Shown here: positions 44,854 through 56,700 of the stretch, one piece after another
How positions within the stretch are numbered: position 1 is the first letter of the stretch
Layout of the letters: every line of letters starts with the position of its first letter
Source of the DNA: Piper betle
Taxonomy: Eukaryota; Streptophyta; Magnoliopsida; Piperales; Piperaceae
Length of the DNA stretch: 64,000 nt
Reading direction: 5' to 3'
Assembly (NCBI GenBank): GCA_033002965.1
Contig: JAURVB010012325.1
Span: 47,501-111,500, forward strand
The notes under the pieces: model-generated
What the model saw: only the letters and a program-made list of their open reading frames with translations
The model's database searches: none
What the model was told of the DNA's origin: nothing
Translations under genes and position numbers: made by a program

Positions 44854-46799
44854 ATGGTGAGGTTGTGGATTGTGGTGCTCACCTTGTCGGAGCTGGGCGT
44901 GAGCTCTTTTGTTCACGTGGTGTATGGTTTCTACATCTTTAGCACCGCCGTCGCGTCCGATCTTGCACAGGCCATCTACGGCGCCCTCCGGCTTCACAAC
45001 AGTGGCTTCACAGATGTGGTGATCAAGGACGATGGTGAGAAGAAGGGGGCAGAGTTGATGGCTTGCCTCCGATTGTGCTTGTTCATGGTATCTTCGGATT
45101 TGGCCAAGGGGTATGTATGAAGTTTGCAACTTTTTTGATTCGTTGATCGTTGGTTTTGATGATTGGACTGGTGTTGCAGAGAATGGGAGGATTGTCTTAT
45201 TTTGCTGGTGCAGAGAAGAAGGATGAGCAGGTGCTTGTGCCTGACTTGGGGTCGCTGTCGAGCATCCATGATAGGTTTGTGTTGAATCCATGTTCTTCAC
45301 CAAAGAAGTTTGTGTCTTGAACCTTTTTTTGGTCTGCAGAGAAGATTGAGAGATTATCATTTGCAGGGCTAGGGAGCTGTTCTACTATCTGAAAGGTGGG
45401 CAGGTTGATTATGGTGAGGAGCATAGCCGGATTGCTGGGCATTCTCGGTTTGGGAAGGTCTACCAACAAGGTGTCGATTTCGTTGCTGACTGTTTGAAGC
45501 TCAAACACAGTTTTTGTGCAAACAAAAAACAGATTCTGGTTTTTTATTTGGTGGAATGTAATGTTTGCAGGCCATTACCAAGAGTGGGATGAGCATCATC
45601 CTATTCACTTTGTGGGTCATTCTGCCGGAGCTCAAGTTGTTAGAGTGTTGCAACAGATGCTTGCAGATAAGGTACATCCGTAGCAGATTGTGCATTTTGA
45701 TGATCACCTCGAGTTTTTCCATTGAGTCTGTGATTCAGACCTTCCCAGGCCATGCTGATACAAATGAGAACTGGGTGCTGAGCCTCACTTCACTGTCCGG
45801 CGCTCTGAATGGAACTACAAGAACCTACTTGGATGGGATACGGTGAGTATTGTAAAAAAGATACTTGATGCATACCTCTGCAACCTTAATGAAGTTGAAA
45901 CGTGTGTTTGTTCTTAGGCCAGAAGATGGAAGAACAATGAAACCCATCTGCCTTCTTCAACTGTGTCGGATAGGTGTCATAATGTATGATTGGCTTGACA
46001 TTCCTTGGTTGAAAAAGTACTATGGCTTTGGGTTTGATCACTTCAACATCACATGGAAGAAATCTGGGATTTGGGGTCTCATAGACTGCTTGACTGGGAA
46101 TGTCGGCCCTTTTGCTTCTGGAGATTGGATCCTCCCTGACCTTACCATACAAGGCTCCATGGATCTAAACTCAAAGCTCAATACCTTCCCTCACACTTAC
46201 TACTTCAATTATGCAACTAAGAGAACTCGGAAGATGATGGGGATCACTATTCCATCGTCCCTGCTAGGCACTCATCCTATGCTCTTCTTGAGAGTGCTTC
46301 AGATGAGTCAGTGGCGCCATCCTCCAGATTTGTTGCCACCATTTAAGGGTTACAGGTAGAAATGCTTCTTTCTGATGAAGTGATTGAAGGAAATGGTGGG
46401 TTTGCATTAATCCGAGCATGTATGTGCAACATGACAGGGATGAAGATTGGCAAGACAATGATGGGGCGCTCAACACCATCTCCATGACCCATCCTCGCAT
46501 ACCTGTTGAACATCCAAACCACCTTGTTTTGGATGATTCTGAGTGCCAGCCTCTACAACCCGGCATCTGGTTTACTCGCTCGTCTTCAATTATAAACTTG
46601 TTGAAACCAGTTCATTATCAGCTTATAGCATTATTGCAGGTACTACAAAATTGTGGAAGCCGACCACATTCTATTCATCGTCAACAGAGAGCGTGCTGGT
46701 GTGCAGTTCGACCTGATATATGATAGCATCTTCCAGCGTTGTAGAAAACATGTCTTCAGAAAGGTTTTACCTACGGTTCCCAACCAAAGTTCACAATAG
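44854..46799 (+). CDS. Plant alpha/beta-hydrolase, putative lipase, frame break in exon 1
   Basis: Related to the Arabidopsis At1g10740/At1g23330-type alpha/beta-hydrolases annotated as lipases. Exons: 44854-45110, 45180-45274, 45367-45470, 45571-45671, 45739-45842, 45918-46355, 46438-46569, 46640-46799. The start MVRLWIVVL opens a hydrophobic N-terminal segment (about 1-35) suggesting membrane association. The oxyanion strand PPIVLVHGIFGFG is at the end of exon 1, the nucleophile elbow GHSAG in exon 4, SLSGALNGTTRTYLDG in exon 5, and the C-terminal MTHPRIPVEHP and ADHILFIVNRERAG, carrying the likely His, in exons 7-8. Total coding length is 1391 nt, one short of 464 codons: the frame from the ATG and the frame of LPPIVLVHG (from 45063) differ by one base, with a G5 run at 45045-45049 a likely site. 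All later exons are open and in phase. Either a disabled gene or a sequence error. The natural substrate is unknown. Confidence 0.9.
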
Positions 46800-47708
46800 A
46801 AGAATTTGCAGCCGCCAAGATTAGAATAGCCCTTGGAAAGAGTTGTATAGAGGACCTACAGAGAAACAAGCTTGGCTACAACAAACATCGATATAGTGAT
46901 AGTTAACACAGGATACGTTGCTTCATATTAGATCAGTGGGAGAAGGAAAGTGGTTGACAACTTACAATGAAGAGTCCACAAAGATTGAAATATTGCATTG
47001 ATTCCAGTCATAGCATATATTATTTTACACATCTTCTGAAGCTCGTCTTTCTGCCAATCTGAAAATATTTCACTATACATGGTTGGATTAAATTCGATCC
47101 CAATATCAATATTTCTATTGACAAGGCTCCTCTTTCCTACGTTCCTAGTTCCTAATATCAACCTCATCATTCACGAATTATTTGGTACTTATTCACCTAA
47201 GTACTCGCTATATATTATTTTGATTAACTCAGTTTCCATTTCCAATAGTCATGTACAACACCCCATTTGATGAATGTAGAAGATTTTTTTGGGGTGAACA
47301 AGCAAGTATCAATTTATGCATGAAAAGCTTTTAAATAAATTATGCACAAAAAGTGGGGCTGTGCCTTTGTGCAAGCAAAATCTACATTTTTCTCCGACCC
47401 AGAAATTGGTTTAGGGCATCAAGTTATATAAGTGCCAACCATTTTGTTCGTTACAGAATTAAGCTTAAATTTGAATGCTCTTTTTTATTTGTCATATCCT
47501 GTGTTGAATTTGAAATTTGATCCAAACAAATTCAACTGATGAAATGTCACTAATCTGGATCTTTTATGGGTATTCATATTTGCAGCAATCACTTCACCTT
47601 TCTGCACCTGTGAATTTCATTAGAAAATTTTTTGCATATTTTTTATGCTAAAAAGAAAGAATTGAGTCTTCTTTGCATAAACTGTAGCGCATGAAATGTT
47701 TCATAGGA
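46800..47708. other. Intergenic region between convergent genes
   Basis: Lipase 3' UTR and AT-rich spacer; no gene recognised. The lipase (+) and the aldo/keto reductase remnant (-) end facing each other across it. Confidence 0.6.
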
Positions 47709-48513
47709 TCAAGGGCAGAGATTTGGATACAGTAAATGAACCTTGTCAATGTCAGAAATTATTTCTAGTTGGAGTTCAACTTGGCATGCCTCAATGACCT
47801 CTTTCAGCTGCCACATTTTGGTTGCCCCAAAAATGACACTCGCTACAAAAAGCAAAGGCTGCACAGACAATGTAAGAGAAAACAAACACGAATGAATCAA
47901 CTGCAAAAACTTTGCAAAAAGAAAACAATACATGAAAGACACTTTGAAACGGTAAGAATATATCTAGTAGATCTCCAAGAAGGAAGATTGCTCAATAAAG
48001 AACAACATAAAGCGCTGGTATCATTAATCTTGAGGCCTTATTAACAATCTCCCAAATATCATACCTATTGCTAGACATACAGGGCTCAAGCCATATTTTT
48101 TTGCAACATTGATGCATTCCTGGAACATTGACAAAAGTATTCATACCAAAGTAGTCAGCACAAATGTACCAGATACATTATAAATACTGAATGAAAGAAA
48201 AAACAATGATGCACGAGTTCACATTCTTAATGAATACACTTACCATAACTGCAGCTTTAAGTGTTGCTTTTGACAAGTTATACCTACATTCTCCTTCAGT
48301 GTACTTCCCTAAAGAAAGTTCAGACAAAAGGTCAAAGCTTGAATAAGAAAATTACAAGACTGATTAAGAAGCTAAAGGCAAAAGCTCTGCCTATAAAGTA
48401 TATTAAAAGCAAACCCCGAAAGAGATTCATGCGCCCATCCGGTGGTCACACATCAAAAAGGTATTTTCCAGAAAGTATTCCCATTGCTAAAGGAGTGTAT
48501 GCCAGTAAACTTA
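47709..48513 (-). pseudogene. Aldo/keto reductase 3' remnant (At1g04420-like)
   Basis: On the minus strand four exon pieces of a chloroplast-type aldo/keto reductase are in order. 48513-48415 has AYTPLAMGILSGKY then, after an in-frame TGA, PPDGRMNLFRG. 48308-48244 has GKYTEGECRYNLSKATLKAA. 48119-48065 has ECINVAKKYGLSPVCLAI. 47858-47709 has VASVIFGATKMWQLKEVIEA and ends PNLCP. Homologues read AFVLRHPLVAS across the last junction; here about 13 bases are missing, so the frame shifts after the acceptor. The 5' half with the catalytic Tyr/Lys is absent: the sequence changes abruptly at about 48514 into a GC-rich repeat. It is therefore a truncated pseudogene, convergent with the lipase gene. Confidence 0.85.
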
Positions 48514-48890
48514 ACCCGGGGCTGTGTGTGTGGGGGGGGGGGGCAGGGGCAAGGGGGCGGGGAAGTGGGCGGTAAGGGCTGGGCGGTGGGGCTGGGCTGA
48601 AGGGGGAGGCGGGGCGGGAAAGTGGGTGGTAGGGCGGGGCGGCGATCTGCGGAGGTAAAGGAGGAGCGGCACATTGGGGAGGGAGAATCGGGAGAAAGAA
48701 ATAATATGCGGCATTCTCGTAATTAAAAGTTGATTTGACTCTGAGTCGAGTTAAAATAATAACTAAAATCCAAATAATTTTAAAAAATCTAAAAAAATAT
48801 AGAAAATATCATAAACTATAATACATATTGTAACATTAAACAGACATCACAAGATGACATGTTCTATAACTAATAACCGATCGATTTTGA
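48514..48890 (-). mobile_element. Fragment of LTR-like family A/B
   Basis: Read on the minus strand, 48890-48690 matches the block GTTATTAGTTATAGA...GTCATTTGGATG-like, TTTTTTAGA, ACTCGAGT...ATTACGA of element B (about 38685-38850), followed by a GC-rich part (48514-48690) with a G10-plus run at 48532-48542. It adjoins the broken end of the aldo/keto reductase and probably marks the insertion or rearrangement that removed its 5' exons. Confidence 0.65.
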
Positions 48891-51800
48891 TTAATTCAAA
48901 TGAACTAATTCTTGTTCAAATTTTGATGAATCAGTCTTATTCAATGACTCCCTTTCAATTCGATTTAATATCCAATTTCAATTTTTGTAACTATGAATTT
49001 GGTTCTATCGTTTAATTGTTAAATTATTATAAAATATTTTATAAATATTAAAAAACTTATTTTATTATTAATATTTTATTAAATAAAATTTTAAATATCA
49101 AAATTTTAATAAGAGACCGGACTCGGTGAAATTTTATATTAAGAAACCGAATATAGATTAAAATGGTACAACAACTTAAATAGTTGTCGAATTGAAAGGT
49201 TGTAGACGATATATCAAATACAAACAACTTATTTTAGAAGGTTTCACTCATGTATAATAATAATGTGAGAAAATTGTATTAAAATAAAATATATTCATGA
49301 CTATTAAATAAACTCACTCAAATGTAAAAAAAGATATTAAAAACAGTACAATTCACTTAAACAGTACAACGCCATCGAAGGGGAGATGCCAAAACAACAA
49401 TTTCTCTTAAACATGAACGGGTCAACAACCAAAGATGATCATTTACAATATTATCCCCAAAAAAATTTTAAGACTCTTCTACTAAAGATATTCATTATAA
49501 CATTTGAAGTTAGAGAAAGATTAAAATATCAAATTTGCATTAGCACGGAAGTTCAGCACAAAACTACTAACACAATCTCTCTAAATCATGTGTCCACAAT
49601 TAAAGATGATCTTTTTACAATAAACCAAAGATGATCCTTTTACAATAAACCTAGAAAAGAAATTTACAATTTTTCAATAAAACAATCATAAGTTATGAGT
49701 GCCCGTGGGTCTGGTCCTCACAAAAGACGACTCGTCTAAACCTTAATGGTAAGGTTTTGAATAATTAATAATAATGTTTGGTTTATAAAAATTAGGTATA
49801 CAACTATAAATAGTTTCGTTTCGTAAAAAGGTAATGGGTACATGATACTCAATACCCGATACCCAATTATTACATTACAATTTTAATTATGAAAATTAAT
49901 GACTTAAACTTTTGAACCTAATATTTAATAATAAAATTATCAAATATCCTATTTGTGTTTTTAAACTATTTTTTCACATAACTTCACCTTTAGAAGGTGT
50001 ATTATTACTATATAATTTGAATATTTTTTTGTAAACGAGGAGTTTGAATAGTTAAATTGGTACCTATTAAAAAAGGGTAGATTTAGTTTTACCCAAATGG
50101 CAAATAACTTAAACCCATTAATTTGCCCCTTAGATCTAGTCATTTACATAATTGTAATACTTCCAATTTAATCTCATATCCAATATTTTATGGTATAAAA
50201 TTTAATTTATTAGTAAGAATGAACTACAAACTTTTAATTTCATTTAATTACGTTTGAGGAGATGACTTAAACTTATTTATTTGTACTTGGGACCTAGTCA
50301 TTATAATTTATAAATTGTAGTTTAGAATTTGGATCAAGGTATTTCAAATGGGCAAAAATTAGGGAAAGAGAACAAACAATACCAAAAACCTCGCTGTCGT
50401 TGCAACCCCTAAAGTAATAATGTAAGTATGCATGCATGTGTGTATATAAGAGGAGTTTTTTTGAGTCCAATCTTTTACTTCTAATGCTGTTTTTTCTTCA
50501 TTATTTGATGAAAAATAATTGATTTTTCCTCTCTCAAATTTTTTTGGTATTTGATCTATTCCAACCGTAAATTTTTTTGTTTTTATAACACAAAGATTTT
50601 TTTCATTTTGTTTCTAGGTGGAAGAGTATTTAAGATCATATTCATGGTTAACACATTTTATCTTTGTTTTACTAACCCATTAGTTCCCCAATTTGGACAC
50701 AATCATATTGGGACACAATGATATTGGGACACATCGAACTGGGTGGGATGAATTCATCTAAATCCATCACCATTTGCTTATATTTTTGGATTTAACATCC
50801 TGATCTAAAGAACTAAGGTTTCACCTTTTATTCGTGCACAATCCAAATCACCGATCAAGAAAACATCCTAAATAATTTTTAACCCTAAGGGAAACGACCT
50901 CCTTTTATACCTTTTCTCATATACAGTTACATAACTTAATGAGCTTCTTATAACTTCACAACTTAACTCAATAGTTCTTAAGTGAATTAATATAGGGCAC
51001 ATACATGAACTCTTAGAATTTTTATGGATATAACATATATGGTTACAACCGATATTAATTCATTCACTTAGATCATCATTACAACCTTCAATAATTAATC
51101 ACTGTGACTTATATTACATTTTTAAATGTATATTATTATAATTTCTAAGCGGAAATCGGCTCCAGCGAAGAGGCGTTGGGAGGGCGCCTCTGGACTAGCC
51201 TCTGCCAGTCGGATCACAACCAGTTTACTGGCTAGACAAGTGGGTTAGAGTGGAGCAAACTGAAGTGCACACAAGGAGGGTTACATAAATGGGTGCAAGG
51301 GCATTGGCCCACTGCCTTTGTGTCCAAGGAAAAAAGGAGGGCAAGATTTAAATTTGGACCCAAGGGGGCTTTGCCCCATACGTAAATCCTAATATGCTAA
51401 AGTATCAGCGAAGGAGCCTTTGCATTGGACGCAAATTGCACGGATCGCACTCTAAAGCATGTCGAGGCGACGTGGTCCTGCAGGGGATAGGAAACTAAAC
51501 TCGTGAGAGACTCAGTCTAAATATCTAATTAGACTTGACTCAGCTGAACCTAATTAGACTTGACTCAGCCGAATGAAAAATAAACAAATATCAAGCACGT
51601 AGCATCAGGCGAACAACCCTGGTTTTACACTCTTTATCCAATGTGAATGACCAAGATTTGTTTCCTCTAGGGGCAACTAAATTGGCATATGGAGGCAAGA
51701 TCTTTTTAGCCTTATCAGTGATAACTTATCACAATCTTCTCTTCAACGATATTCCTATGTGATGACACCACATTTTATCCTCCAACTTGCATATCTCAGC

Positions 51801-52114
51801 TTTTAACGAATTCAAAGCTCATCATGTTCTAAATTTTACGGCTTCGAGTTTCTCGACAAAGTGACAACGCCTTGTTGCTTTTGATGAATGAAGAATCTAG
51901 ATTAAATCTTCAAACTTTAAAATTTATTAGACATGCATAAAATCTAGAGAAAGAATGTAACCTTCTCCTTAATGTTATAAAATATTCATTGATAAGAAAT
52001 ATTAATTAAATCTCAAACACATAAAATCACAAAAATAAATTAGTACTTTGATTAAAATTTATTTTTTCATTGACTATATATTTAATTTTCATAAAATTAA
52101 TAAAATGGCCTTCA
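48891..52114. other. AT-rich spacer with a less AT-rich island
   Basis: No gene recognised. 48890-49200 is an AT-rich repeat with scattered TTCGGTT/AACCGAA-like words. AAAGATGAT(C)-containing words recur at 49430-49640. 51145-51575 stands out by higher GC, starting GCGGAAATCGGCTCC; it is not coding and I could not assign it. It ends in a perfect-start tandem 25-mer (51526-51575). 50600-51130 could be an old LTR, unproven. Confidence 0.4.
51526..51575. repeat. Tandem 25-bp repeat, two units
   Basis: TAATTAGACTTGACTCAGC is repeated immediately; the two 25-bp units differ only in the last few bases. Confidence 0.85.
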
Positions 52115-53483
52115 TGTGTTAGGGTTTATCCCACATCGGTCGTAAAAGGTGTCGGTGACTTGTACATAAGCTAATGAGAAAATCTTATTTCGTAGGGAGA
52201 TTTCCAAGTGATAATAGTTTTGGGGTCGCTCGATGTGTAAAGAAGAGTTCTTAATCTTCTAGACAAAGATAGTTTCGAGGTCACCCGATGTGTAAAGGTG
52301 AGTTGTTCAGTTTAGTGTAAAAAGGAGTTGTTCGGTTTATCCCATATTGGTCGTGAAGGGTGTTCGGTTTATCCCACATTGGTCGTGAAGGGTGTTGGTA
52401 GGTTAATAGGAAAACCTTCTGTGAAACCTGTTGTAAGCCGATTTTGGGGCCCATTAGGCCCAACAGTAGTATCAAAGTCTGGTTATGCCTATGTCGATTG
52501 TGGTGGGACCGATGTGTAAAGAGGAGTTGTTAGATTTATCCCACATTCATCGTAAAGGTTATTGGTGGGCTAATGGGAAAACTTTATTCCCTGAGCTAGT
52601 TTTTGGATTAAGAGAGGCCCGTATTTGGGAGGCCATTGATTTCCAAGTGATGAGCTAGTTTTTGGATTAAGAGAGGCCCGTGTTTGGGGGGCTATTGATT
52701 TCCAAGCGATGATAACTTCGGGGTCACCCGATGTGTAAAGAAGAGTTGTTAATCTTTGAGATGAAAATAATTTCGGGGTCGCTCGATTTTCAGGCGATGA
52801 TAGTTTCGGGGTCACCCGATGTGTAAAGAAGAGTTGTTAATCTTTGAGACGAAGATAATTTCGGGGTCGCCCAATGTGTTTCAGAGGCGATGATAGTTTC
52901 GGGGTCGCGTGATGTGTAAAAAGAGTTGTTAATCTTCCATACAAAATAGTTTTGGGGTTGACCGATGTGTAAAGAGGAGTTGTTAATATTCTAGACGATG
53001 ATAGTTTTGGGGTCCGTCCAATGTGCAAAGAGGAGTTGTTGGGTTTATCCTACATTGGTCATAAAGGGTATTGGTGGGCTAATGAGAAAGCTCTTATTCC
53101 CGAGTTAGTTTTTAGATTAAAAGAGGCCCGTGAAACCTATTGCAAGTCCCTTTTAGATGCCCATTAGGCCCAACAGTGGTATCAAAGCCGGGTTATGCCT
53201 ATGTCGATTGTGGTTGTCACATTTATAAGTTCTACGTGATGATTTAAGGAGATTTTGTCATTTGCCAGGTGGGGAGATTGTTAGACAATAATAATTTCAG
53301 AATCATCCGATGTGTGAAGGGGAGTGGTTAAGTTTATATCACACTGGTCGTAAAGGTGTTGGTAACTTATATATAAGTTAATGGGAAAATCTTATTCCTT
53401 GAATTAATTTTTAAATTAAGAGAGACGTGTAACAATTATTATAAGTCCCCTTTTGAAGACCTAAAGGGCCGGACAACCTAACA
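52115..53483 (+). mobile_element. TRIM-type LTR element complex
   Basis: Several copies of a ~105-140-bp LTR-like unit begin TGTTNGGTTTATCCCACATTGG and end GGCCCAACA: clear units are 52361-52465 and 53037-53175, with partial starts at 52115, 52329, 52527 and 53326. Each complete unit is followed at once by an AGTGGTATCAAAGCC-like sequence (52466 and 53176), a typical initiator tRNA-Met primer-binding site, and GGTGGGGAGATTG at 53269-53281 looks like a polypurine tract. No coding sequence is present, which together with the short LTRs defines a terminal-repeat retrotransposon in miniature. The array is nested or tandemly rearranged. Confidence 0.85.
52690..53036. repeat. Tandem 60-90-bp repeats inside the TRIM
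   Basis: Units contain GATGATAGTTTCGGGGTC, then CCGATGTGTAAAGA, then GAGTTGTTAATCTT. They recur at about 52707, 52797, 52888 and 52997, and two more diverged units lie at 52210-52310. A ~60-bp duplicate with GAGCTAGTTTTTGGATTAAG is found at 52594-52700. Confidence 0.8.
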
Positions 53484-53784
53484 ATGTGTTTATAACCGGT
53501 GCATGTACTTTTATTAATAAAACGATAACAACGCGTTTATAATTGGTGCACCAAGTTTATTAATAAAACTGAAACTAAATACCGATTAAAAGCTTGACTA
53601 AGCAAAATAAGGTAAGTTTGTTTTCTTCCAACAAAACATACCCCACTCCCTCGTCACTCCCCTCTCATGCATGACAGGGATGGCTTCCTACATTTTTGTT
53701 CTCTTCTGCTTCTACTTCTTCTGTTCTCTCTCCATCGTCATCTCGTGCTTCTGATCTATTCCTTTGTGATCTGAAGCAGAACTG

Positions 53785-56700
53785 ATGGAGAACTCGGGTA
53801 TTAGAATTGAAGGAGGAGATGGCCGAGTACCTCTTCTGCACAAGCACGGTGGTGGGTCGACATGGCTAGTCGTTGCCGCCACTGCTGTTGCCGTTGCCGG
53901 TTCCTTCGAGTTTGGCTGCGCTGTATGTCTTGATTTCAAAATGAGTTAGGAATTATATTGTTTGTAACTACATATGTATTTGAAGTATGATGATAGGATA
54001 TGATGTTATTCATGGTTGACTTAGTATTGTTGGCAGGTGGGTTATTCCTCACCTGCTCAGTCTGGGATTGTGAATGAACTAGGCCTCTCCGTAGCAGAGG
54101 TACTGCATTCCTTCCTTTTGCAATTTATTGATGATAAAATGATGGTAATTTATGTCCAGCATACAGAGATGATCGCTGACTTGTAGTATTACCACTTCCA
54201 AAATTGTTCTCCTTTACACATTGATATTGCTTTGTGTGCTATTTTAGATTGGAATAGTTGTTTTGTATCACACTGATGAGGGGCCGTTAGCGAAATTCTT
54301 GATTTTTTTGTCAAAAAATTGTCAATTCAGTTTGGCATACATGCATAATGTAACATGTTGAGCTAGTAATTTAATGCCAGGTTCTGATTTTGGTCATTCC
54401 GTACTATGATTTTGGCTCAATGCTGACGATTGGAGCTATGGTAGGCACCATCGTGAATTTGAATAAAACAATGAGATGATGGCTTCCTTGTTTAGTTACC
54501 ATTTGAAGGATTATTGTCCTTCAGACATTTATATTGCTTTGTGCGCTATTTTAGCTGGATATATATATATATATACATTTTGTGTTACACTGATGAGGAG
54601 CCGTTTATGATAAATTCTTGATTTTTTGTCAAAATATTGTCATTTCAGACCTAGTAATTTACTGCAAGGTTCTGATTGTGCTTGTTTAGTATGCCGTTTT
54701 TGGCTCAATATTGACGATTGGAGCTATGGTAGGCGCTGTTGTGAGTGGGCGCATTGCAGATTACTTGGGCAGGCGTTGTGTAAGTTACCGATTTGTCTTT
54801 TGGGCAAGGATGTTCTAAATTACGTGGTCACTGCTTCCGAACTAACATTGCTTACTTCTTTCTCCCTCGAGATCAGGCAATGGGGATTTCAGATGTTTTT
54901 TGCATAGCTGGATGGCTGGCTGTGTATTTCTCTAAGGTCTATATTACTCCAAAATTATACTGTTAGATGGGATAAAAATTGCCAAGGCGGGTCTGATTTT
55001 GCTCTAATTTCTATAACTGCTTTACTGAATTTGTTCCCATTGTGACATTGTATCTACAATTGTTTGGTGAAGGATGCTTGGATACTTGATCTAGGAAGGT
55101 TCTCAGTAGGATGTGGCATGGGGTTATTCTCTTACGTGGTAATGTCCCATACTGATCGGAGATAAACATAAACAGGCCATTATTCCTGAATTGATGAAAA
55201 AAAATGGCATAGTGGTTCATACCAATCAGTTTATTGTCTATAGTCTTTGTTGTGGATAAACAGGTGCCTGTGTACATAGCAGAGATAACACCAAAGGACA
55301 TCCGAGGGGCATTCACAGCTGTGAATCAGGTTATAGTTAAGCTCTACCCATTTGTGATGAAAAGATGCATCATGCTTTTTTGTGCTTCGTATCTCTTACA
55401 TTGCAGTTGATGATATGTTGTGGTGTTTCCCTTTCCTACCTCATAGGAGTGTTGGTTTCATGGAGGAATCTTGCTCTAGTTGGTATTATGAACCTTTTTT
55501 CTTCAATTGAAATGACTAGTACTTAAAATGTCTGTTGCATATCTGAGAGTAACGTTTGTGCTCATTAGCATTATGTGGTATCAATTGCCAAATTGCAATT
55601 GCATTTCCTTCACTGATTTGTTGCCGCTGATAAGAGATTCCGGTATAAGCAGCTCTGGCAATGTATTATTTGAAAGTTAAAAGTTGCAAGTAAAAGAGAC
55701 AAAAACCAACTTTTTTCCTTGTCGTGCTCTGATCCACTATATTTTCTTTTAGGAACTATTCCATGTGTATTACAAATTCTAGGCCTTGCCCTTATCCCAG
55801 AGTCTCCAAGATGGCTGGTTAGATAAGTTCTATGTACTGGAAATATAATGATCTTAATTTCAAATACTAAGTCCTGATATTTGTTATTCCAGGCAAAAGT
55901 GGGTCGTCCTGAGGGTTTTGAAGAGGCATTGTACAGGCTGCGTGGGAAGGATGCAAACATCTCGCAGGAAGCAAACGAGATTAGGGTACTTGATAATGTA
56001 ACACCTGAGAAAAATTAATTCTTTAAGCAAATAATCATTCAACCCCTGCAAATGTGCAGGATTACACAGAAACTCTGAAGAAACTGCCAGAAGCCAGCGT
56101 GCATGATTTATTTCAGAGAAAATATGCACGTTCCATCATTGTAAGGTTTTATTTTCAATCCTGGGTTTGATCAGCCTACCCTTTAGATTTTGTAAGGTTT
56201 TATTCGTAATTTGATTTTGACATTTGAATCAAGGTCGGAGTGGGACTTATGATACTTCAACAGTTCGGCGGAGTGAATGCTATTGCTTTCTATGCTAGTT
56301 CTATATTTGTTTCAGCTGGTAAGGAAATTATGTTTAAGTTGATGCTTGAGAATGATGAAAACATTGTCTTCATTTTGCCAACCCCTACACAATTGAGCTT
56401 GTGGATGTAGATTTTATTTCTTCATTTTGCTTATTATAAGTTGTATTTATATCACGATTTTCTCGCATTCATCTTGTTTGTGCATAACTTATTGCTATTT
56501 TTATTCAGTATTCACTCTATAAAAAGTTGTTTATATTCATTGTCGTCATCAAATATTTACCACATTTGGAATATTCGTGCAGATAACTAAATTTGGACTA
56601 AATTCGGCTAGCATAAATGTCGAATTTCACTTTTCAAAAGCGTAAAATAGTAAATTTATGATATGTTAAGAAAGAGTGTTGGAAGTATCTTATTTGCTGA

